Assembly (NCBI GenBank): GCA_038237435.1
Contig: JBBRYT010000004.1
Coordinates: 62,001-126,000, forward strand
Direction: 5' to 3'
DNA: 64,000 bases
DNA from: JACCTI01 sp038237435
Lineage (GTDB): Bacteria; Verrucomicrobiota; Verrucomicrobiia; Chthoniobacterales; UBA10450
The position numbers and the translations under genes were made by a program. The notes beneath the pieces were generated by a model that saw nothing but the letters and a program-made list of their open reading frames with translations, was not told where the DNA came from and ran no database searches. Of the stretch, positions 59,606 through 64,000 are shown one piece after another (position 1 is the stretch's first letter; the number at the start of each line of letters is the position of its first letter).

Positions 59606-60589
59606 CTTCAGCACAATTTTTCCGCTGCGCTTGTCATGCGCTGCGTGCGCAATAGCCGCATGCAATTCGCCTAACGAGTAGATTTTTTCGACCTTTGTGC
59701 GCAACAATCCGCGTTTCGCCATTTCGAACAGTGGCCCGAAAGTTTCGGCGCGTTGTTGCGGCGTGGCCTGATCGTACCACTTGTTCACCCACATTCCGCG
59801 AAAGATCAGATTCTTGAAGATGAGCAATCCATTCGGAATCTTCAGCGGCTGCAAACTCATCGCGCCATACGTCACCATCGTCGCGTCGGCCGCGAGTGTG
59901 TTGGCCACACGCAAAGCGTTCTCACCGCCAACCGCATTTAATGCGAGTCGGATCGGTTGACCGTTCGTCGCGGCTTTTACTTCATCGCGCAGGTCTTCGC
60001 GGTCGACTACCACGACATTCGCCCCTTCCGCCTTTAGTTCATCGATAAGTTCAGCGCGCCTGACGACATTGACGCTGCGATATCCAAGTTCGCGGCCGAT
60101 TTGAATAGCCGCCCGGCCCGCGCCGGAATTCGCTGCGTTTTGGATGAACCACTCGTTAGGCCCTAACGAAACAAAATCGTGCAACATCCGCCAAGCCGTA
60201 ATTGGATTGACCTTCAACATCGCGGCCTGCACGGCCTCGATTTCGCTCGGCGCCACCACCAGTTTCTCCGCCTGCACCGCGCCCGCTTCGCGCCACGTCC
60301 CGTAATTGTGCGGCAAGATGACTTGGTCGCCGATGCTCACATTGCGCACCGCGCTTCCAACTTCCGTCACCACACCGGCCCCTTCCATTCCCGGCGTGGC
60401 CGGAACTGCGCGAAAGCCCGGGTATTTTCCCTCGATGGAATTTATGTCCGCCGGATTGATCGGCGCGGCGCGCATTTGCACGATCGCTTCGTCATCCGCC
60501 GGCGCGCGCAATTCTTCCTCGACCAAACGCAGCACCTCCGCTGGATTTCCGTGCCTTTCGTAACGCGCGACGCGTATAGTTTTGCTCAT
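59600..60589 (-). CDS. MDR-family oxidoreductase, MECR/ETR1-like enoyl reductase
   Basis: 329 residues, no zinc-ligand set, so not a classical alcohol dehydrogenase. Elements INPADINSIEGKYPGFRAVPATPGMEGAGVV and QNAANSGAGRAAIQIGRELGYRSVNVVRR fit mitochondrial-type trans-2-enoyl thioester reductase, which saturates enoyl groups with NADPH. A generic quinone reductase is the alternative. Two motif copies in opposite orientation sit together at 60152-60170, and another at 59669. Confidence 0.78.
   Translation of the reverse strand: MSKTIRVARYERHGNPAEVLRLVEEELRAPADDEAIVQMRAAPINPADINSIEGKYPGFRAVPATPGMEGAGVVTEVGSAVRNVSIGDQVILPHNYGTWREAGAVQAEKLVVAPSEIEAVQAAMLKVNPITAWRMLHDFVSLGPNEWFIQNAANSGAGRAAIQIGRELGYRSVNVVRRAELIDELKAEGANVVVVDREDLRDEVKAATNGQPIRLALNAVGGENALRVANTLAADATMVTYGAMSLQPLKIPNGLLIFKNLIFRGMWVNKWYDQATPQQRAETFGPLFEMAKRGLLRTKVEKIYSLGELHAAIAHAAHDKRSGKIVLKM
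60152..60170. repeat. nearly perfect inverted pair of iterated-motif copies within a gene
   Basis: ACTCGTTAGG-C-CCTAACGAA: an exact motif directly followed by a reverse near copy, giving an 8-bp inverted repeat (TCGTTAGG / CCTAACGA) with a 1-bp spacer. It lies in the middle of the MECR-like gene and not at a terminator, and reads GPNEW next to a SLG (FVSLGPNEWF). Confidence 0.7.
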
Positions 60590-60591
60590 CG

Positions 60592-61494
60592 ATGATCCCT
60601 GCGACGCATCCTACATCGAACGTTCCGGCCAGCAATTTGCAAAGCGGCGCGCGCCTCGCGTTTTTCGGAATGCTGATCAATCTCGTGCTCGCGATCGCAA
60701 AGATCGCGGCCGGTGTCATCGGTAACGCTTACGCGCTGATTGCCGACGGCATCGAATCCGCCCTCGATATCGCCGGCTCCGCCATCATTTGGGGCGGGTT
60801 AAAACTCGCCGCTCGACCTCCGGATGAGACGCATCCGTACGGTCATGGCAAAGCGGAACCGATCGCCGCGGGCGCCGTTTCCGTCGGCGTGATTGCAGCC
60901 GCTGTGGGTCTCGCAATCGAAAGCATTCGCGAAATTCGCACACCACATCACGCGCCGGCGCCATTCACGCTCATTGTTCTCGTCGTCGTCGTGGTGGTGA
61001 AAGAATTTTTATTTCGCAGGGTCAGTCGAATCGGCCGCGATGTGGAAAGCACTGCAGTGCAAACAGACGCCTGGCATCATCGCGCGGATGCACTCACTTC
61101 CACCGCGGCGTTCATCGGGATTTCAATCGCGCTGATCGGAGGCCCGGGATGGGAAAGTGCGGATGATTGGGCCGCGCTTTTTGCCTGCGCTGTTATCGCT
61201 ACGAATGGCGTCATGCTCTTCTTGCCCGCGTTGCACGAAATCATGGACACCGCGCCGCGCGGCGACATGTGCGCCAGCATTCAAGCCGAAGCCGAACGCG
61301 TGCCCGGTGTGGCTCAAGTCGAGAAGTGTCTCGTTCGGAAAATGGGACTCTATTTTTATGTTGATCTGCACATCTTGGTGAATGGCGCGATCTCCGTGCG
61401 CGACGGACACGATATCGCGCATGAAGTGAAAGAAAAAATCCGCGCGACCAATCCCCGCATCAGCGACGTGCTTGTGCACGTCGAACCAGTGTAG
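60592..61494 (+). CDS. cation diffusion facilitator (CDF) family transporter
   Basis: 300 residues. Six helices followed by a cytosolic ferredoxin-like domain. Helix 2 has the metal site YALIADGIESALDI, followed by HPYGHGKAE and, in helix 5, WHHRADALTS (HxxxD). Such proteins export Zn, Fe, Mn, Co or Cd against protons; the DxxxS/HxxxD set here does not alone decide the metal. Its start is 2 bp from the start of the divergent reductase gene. Confidence 0.9.
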   Translation: MIPATHPTSNVPASNLQSGARLAFFGMLINLVLAIAKIAAGVIGNAYALIADGIESALDIAGSAIIWGGLKLAARPPDETHPYGHGKAEPIAAGAVSVGVIAAAVGLAIESIREIRTPHHAPAPFTLIVLVVVVVVKEFLFRRVSRIGRDVESTAVQTDAWHHRADALTSTAAFIGISIALIGGPGWESADDWAALFACAVIATNGVMLFLPALHEIMDTAPRGDMCASIQAEAERVPGVAQVEKCLVRKMGLYFYVDLHILVNGAISVRDGHDIAHEVKEKIRATNPRISDVLVHVEPV

Positions 61495-61515
61495 GCCGCG
61501 TCTCCCGACGCGGCG
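61491..61515. repeat. single REP-like unit after the CDF gene
   Basis: GTAGGCCGCGTCTCCCGACG and following bases contain the hairpin CCGCGTC-TCCC-GACGCGG. Its stem differs from the 59531 unit at two paired positions, yet pairing is kept in both. It lies at the 3' end of the CDF gene (stop TAG is in the unit) and before a convergent gene, so it may act as a bidirectional terminator. Confidence 0.65.
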
Positions 61516-61524
61516 AAGCGCGGC

Positions 61525-62175
61525 TCACAAATCGCGCAAAAGCGAATCGAGCGCATCGGCTAACGAACGTCGCGCCGCATTCGTTTGACCAACAATCCTG
61601 AGTAAATGCTTCACGCTCGACGGATGCCTGGCGACGTATCCGCAAAGCGCCGCGAAATTCGGGCGTTGTTTTTCCATGTCGAACAAAACGCGCAGCGGAA
61701 TGGAAAATGGCGCGCGCGGTGAATCGCTGATCGCGCGCAGCGAAAGCAACGGAATATTCCGCGCCGCGCAGGCGCGCGCGATGAACTCCGTTTCCATGTC
61801 GATGGCCAACGCGTCACTAGTTTGCGCGATGGCCGCGCGCTCCAACGCACTGTCTGCCACCTGTGGAATGGTTTTCAGTTTCCCAACAACTCCGAGAGCG
61901 CGTGCGTGTTCGAGCAACGCCGTTTCAGAAAAATTCTCCGCAACAAGAATATCGGCGACCTGCAATTTTTCCGTGATCGCACCGGCGAATCCAGCGCTGA
62001 TCAGGATCCGCGGCGATTCCTGCGCGAGAAAATTCGCCAAAGATTTTCGCGCCGCGCTTTCGCCGACTCCGGTGTGCACAACGCGCACCTCCGTCGCGTA
62101 GTTACAGTCGCGCTCGCGTATGCGGCGCACGAAATCCGAGCTCTCGTTAGGCAGCGCAAACGTAACCGCGATCAT
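61525..62175 (-). CDS. phosphorylase-family nucleosidase, MTAN-like
   Basis: 216 residues. The nucleoside phosphorylase/hydrolase fold shows VRVVHTGVGESAARKSL, ILISAGFAGAI and the base/ribose-contact AIDMETEFIARACAARNIPLLSLRAISDS. Related enzymes hydrolyse methylthioadenosine and S-adenosylhomocysteine, or act in futalosine and hopanoid pathways, so the substrate is not fixed. It overlaps the upstream membrane protein gene by 4 bp, forming one transcript. Confidence 0.7.
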   Translation of the reverse strand: MIAVTFALPNESSDFVRRIRERDCNYATEVRVVHTGVGESAARKSLANFLAQESPRILISAGFAGAITEKLQVADILVAENFSETALLEHARALGVVGKLKTIPQVADSALERAAIAQTSDALAIDMETEFIARACAARNIPLLSLRAISDSPRAPFSIPLRVLFDMEKQRPNFAALCGYVARHPSSVKHLLRIVGQTNAARRSLADALDSLLRDL

Positions 62176-62855
62176 CGCGCCGGGGCGGTGATGCGAATCT
62201 GCACAATCGATCTCTCGTTAGGCACAGACGCGGGCAAATCCGCGCCGGGTGAAATAGCCGGCATCGGTGAAATCGTCGAAGCGGCGCTCAGAGCCTCGCG
62301 AAATTCTGCCACCCGACTTTGCGGGATATCGACAACCACGGTCATGACGTTGTCATCCGGTAAACCTTTTGTGCCGGAGCCGCCGAAAGCCGCTGCGCCA
62401 GCGATGATCCGGCTGGCCATATTTTCCCATTCCGTCCGCGGCGAGGTCAGCGCGATTTCATCCGCGCTGAAGGACGGCGCCGGCATGGCCTTCTGCGCGG
62501 CTGCGCCTAACGAGTCCTGCAACTGTTTCCGGATTTCCGCTTCTTTGCGCGCGGGCGCATCAGGTTTCTTGCTTTTCCAAGCGATGACTCCCAGGCCGCC
62601 GGCCACATTTAACATCACCAAAATCATCGCCGCGGTGGCAATGCGCGGACCGAGCCGCGCGCCGCGTTGCACGATCGCGGGATCATCGTCCGCCACGATG
62701 ACTTCGCGCGCGCCGCCGCCGCTGCGATGAATTTCACGCGCGATATTGAATTCCCGTCGCAGTTGCGCGTCGGACATCAGCTTTTCTTCCAACTCCGTGC
62801 GGTCAGCCGGCGAAAGTTTGCCCTCGAGATAATCGAAGAGTTTGTCGGGATTCAT
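62172..62855 (-). CDS. membrane protein resembling an anti-sigma factor
   Basis: About 227 residues. The cytosolic N-terminal 60 residues (DKLFDYLEGKLSPADRTELEEKLMSDAQLRREF) look like the helical region of anti-sigma factors, but the zinc ligands of ZAS domains are not visible. One transmembrane helix follows (IATAAMILVMLNVAGGLGVIAW), then a periplasmic helical and mixed domain. Start at the internal ATG MNPDKLF; 62894 would add 13 non-family residues. No sigma factor gene is adjacent. Two exact motif copies (62214, 62505), PNE and SLG. Confidence 0.6.
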   Translation of the reverse strand: MNPDKLFDYLEGKLSPADRTELEEKLMSDAQLRREFNIAREIHRSGGGAREVIVADDDPAIVQRGARLGPRIATAAMILVMLNVAGGLGVIAWKSKKPDAPARKEAEIRKQLQDSLGAAAQKAMPAPSFSADEIALTSPRTEWENMASRIIAGAAAFGGSGTKGLPDDNVMTVVVDIPQSRVAEFREALSAASTISPMPAISPGADLPASVPNERSIVQIRITAPAR

Positions 62856-62948
62856 GGGGTGGAAACAATTCCGCCGTGAGTGGAGACGACGCAATTACGA
62901 TCTGGGAAAGTTTGCTCTTTAAGCACGTAGAAATACAGTAACGCCCTC

Positions 62949-64000
62949 GTGGATGAAAACGGGACGGCTCCAAAAACTGCTCGTCGCACCTGGCGGAAAC
63001 GCGTCGGGATTGCGCTGGGGATTTTGTTGCTTGGGCTCGTCGTTTTTCATCGACCGATTCTCCACTCGTTAGGCCGACGGCTCGCCATTCATTTTGCGGC
63101 CAAAGAAAATCTACGGCTCGATTGCCGTCTCGAAGGCAGTGTTTTTGGCAATCTGATCATTCGCAATCTTCGCATCACGCCGACCGGACCAAGCGCGGTC
63201 GAATCGATCGAGGCCGATTTCGTGCGCGCGGATTACAGTCTGCTCGATTGGTGGCGGTTGGGTCCGGCGGAGCTTCTCAAAAATGTTGAAGGCCGAAACG
63301 TCAACGTAGTTCTCAATCCGCTGAAAGCTGCGCCGGAGAAAATTGTTCCAAAGCCTAACGAGAGGTTGACACTGCCATCCATTTTTCCGGAACGCATAAT
63401 CGTCTCTGATCTAAACCTGCTCGTGCGCGGGGCGGCGACGCAGGATAATTTCGTCCTGGAACATGCCGATCTCGAATTGAATCCAAAAGCGCCGGGCGAA
63501 TTGCGCATCGGCAAATTGCAAATTCCGTCGGTGCCGGCGTGGTCGAATCTTTCCGCGCGTACTTCCTACACGAAGAAGGATCTCATTATCAGTGGATTGA
63601 TGTTCGATGACCAAACGCAACTGCGTTCGCTGGCTATTGACGCTTCGGAGATCAAAAACAAGAAGCTTGCAGCGACGATCGACGGCTCGTTAGGCGGCGG
63701 AACGGTCGCGGGTTCGATAACGCTCCGTGAAACGGCCAGATCGCTCGAGATGCAGTCTCGTCTTTCTGTGAAAGATATTTCGCTCGATAAGTTGCGAAAT
63801 TACGCCGGACCGGCCGCGGCCGCCCTCGGCGGTGATGCGCGGAGCATGGAAGTGACGGCAAGTGGTGCGCTCGACGCGCCGCGCACTTGGAAGGGAACAA
63901 TTACCGCCGACGCGGTCGACCTGAAATTAGGCTCGATCGCGCTCGACCGGGTAAATTTGAATGTCGCGGCCGACGGGGGGGTGGCCCAGATCGTTTCTTG
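62949..64000 (+). CDS. AsmA/TamB-like envelope protein, 5' part (runs off the window)
   Basis: A frame starting with GTG at 62949 is open to the window end (about 350 residues shown). It opens with a basic patch, one transmembrane helix (VGIALGILLLGLVVF), then a repetitive beta-rich periplasmic region (SVFGNLIIRNLRITPTGPSAVESIEADF, ...). This is the layout of TamB/AsmA-type proteins that move lipids or assemble outer-membrane proteins. Three exact motif copies lie within 630 bp (63065, 63353, 63684), the densest stretch seen. Confidence 0.75.
   Translation, partial: MDENGTAPKTARRTWRKRVGIALGILLLGLVVFHRPILHSLGRRLAIHFAAKENLRLDCRLEGSVFGNLIIRNLRITPTGPSAVESIEADFVRADYSLLDWWRLGPAELLKNVEGRNVNVVLNPLKAAPEKIVPKPNERLTLPSIFPERIIVSDLNLLVRGAATQDNFVLEHADLELNPKAPGELRIGKLQIPSVPAWSNLSARTSYTKKDLIISGLMFDDQTQLRSLAIDASEIKNKKLAATIDGSLGGGTVAGSITLRETARSLEMQSRLSVKDISLDKLRNYAGPAAAALGGDARSMEVTASGALDAPRTWKGTITADAVDLKLGSIALDRVNLNVAADGGVAQIVS

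Larger units (their letters stand above)
2281..63693. repeat. family of 43 dispersed copies of a 10-mer, CTCGTTAGGC / GCCTAACGAG (uptake-sequence-like)
   Basis: The span gives the first and last copies. Exact CTCGTTAGGC on the + strand starts at 2281, 6624, 7774, 8233, 8735, 9081, 11200, 17393, 26642, 29428, 33888, 34885, 36277, 41613, 45488, 50400, 51243, 51764, 53648, 60152, 62143, 62214, 63065 and 63684. Exact GCCTAACGAG starts at 11767, 14211, 16361, 19579, 23333, 26192, 26489, 27636, 28141, 30334, 32169, 36532, 39178, 39536, 41892, 56667, 59669, 62505 and 63353. Near copies with one mismatch start at about 3544, 7939, 10801, 19195, 24567, 25279, 27609, 29736, 38490, 38685, 39885, 40389, 42264, 45152 and 46778. 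In 30 of 43 the flank gives ACTCGTTAGGC, and several extend to AGCACTCGTTAGGC. Counted by eye; a few copies may have been missed. Confidence 0.9.

Noticed and set aside
1..64000. CRISPR array or prophage
   Set aside because: No regularly spaced direct repeats, integrase, terminase, portal or capsid genes; the only dispersed repeats are the 10-mer and the palindromic units described.

Overview
The window is a compact, GC-rich chromosomal segment from a Gram-negative bacterium. It carries lpxK, a LolC/E-type permease, two ArnT-like lipid/sugar transferases and a TamB-like protein. The mix of genes, a tiny COX24-like basic protein and the dispersed repeat types suggest Verrucomicrobiota, possibly a Chthoniobacterales-like soil lineage. 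That placement is an inference, not a phylogenetic result. I see no prophage, IS element or CRISPR array. Genes are tightly packed, and several convergent pairs overlap by 4-26 bp at their stops.

Layout. 1-2.3 kb (+): GHMP kinase tail, lpxK, stand-alone LigD-type polymerase. 2.3-5.7 kb (-): gamma-glutamyltransferase, LolC/E permease, DUF2237 protein. 5.73-6.06 kb: a gene-free stretch with four hairpins ending in a Rho-independent terminator, a candidate structured RNA. 6.1-8.4 kb (+): 2H phosphoesterase and an Hsp70. 8.4-15.1 kb (-): two TPR proteins, an AI-2E-type exporter, a 34-residue basic protein, Bcp peroxiredoxin, a His-rich membrane transporter, tRNA-Pro. 15.4-17.9 kb (+): rpoZ, smpB, an SDR and thpR. 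17.9-21.7 kb (-): succinate dehydrogenase/fumarate reductase operon. 21.8-25.3 kb (+): a one-module A-PCP-TE NRPS (code resembles asparagine) with its own phosphopantetheinyl transferase. 25.3-30.9 kb: ATP-grasp-like protein, ruvA, two ArnT-like paralogues flanking an antisense PAP2 phosphatase, tRNA-Ser. 31-36.6 kb: radical SAM protein, MFS transporter, CarH-like B12/MerR regulator, aldehyde dehydrogenase. 36.6-43.1 kb (-): secreted esterase, then an operon joining ergothioneine synthesis genes egtB-egtD to a two-gene ABC transporter. 43.1-48.2 kb: hydrolase, LOG protein, acyl carrier protein, TatA, glnA and glnB. 48.3-56.5 kb (mostly +): dnaE, transglutaminase, recF, AlgH, ald, a lipoprotein. 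56.6-59.5 kb (+): rnpA-yidD-yidC-khpB. 59.5-64 kb: MECR-like reductase, CDF transporter, nucleosidase, anti-sigma-like protein, and a TamB-like protein running off the end.

The strongest unexplained signal is not a gene. A 10-mer, CTCGTTAGGC (or its complement GCCTAACGAG), occurs exactly 43 times by hand count (24 and 19 on the + strand), roughly once per 1.5 kb. About 0.1 is expected by chance. Most copies extend to ACTCGTTAGGC. Nearly all lie inside coding sequence, where they appear as Ser-Leu-Gly, Pro-Asn-Glu, Leu-Thr-Ser or Leu-Val-Arg, whatever the protein. Density, two-strand distribution and frame-independence resemble the DNA uptake sequences of Neisseriaceae and Pasteurellaceae. I know of no such element described for this kind of bacterium.

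The second notable system is the egtB-egtD-ABC transporter operon. Its transporter would be annotated as a glycine-betaine/choline system by homology, but context points to ergothioneine.
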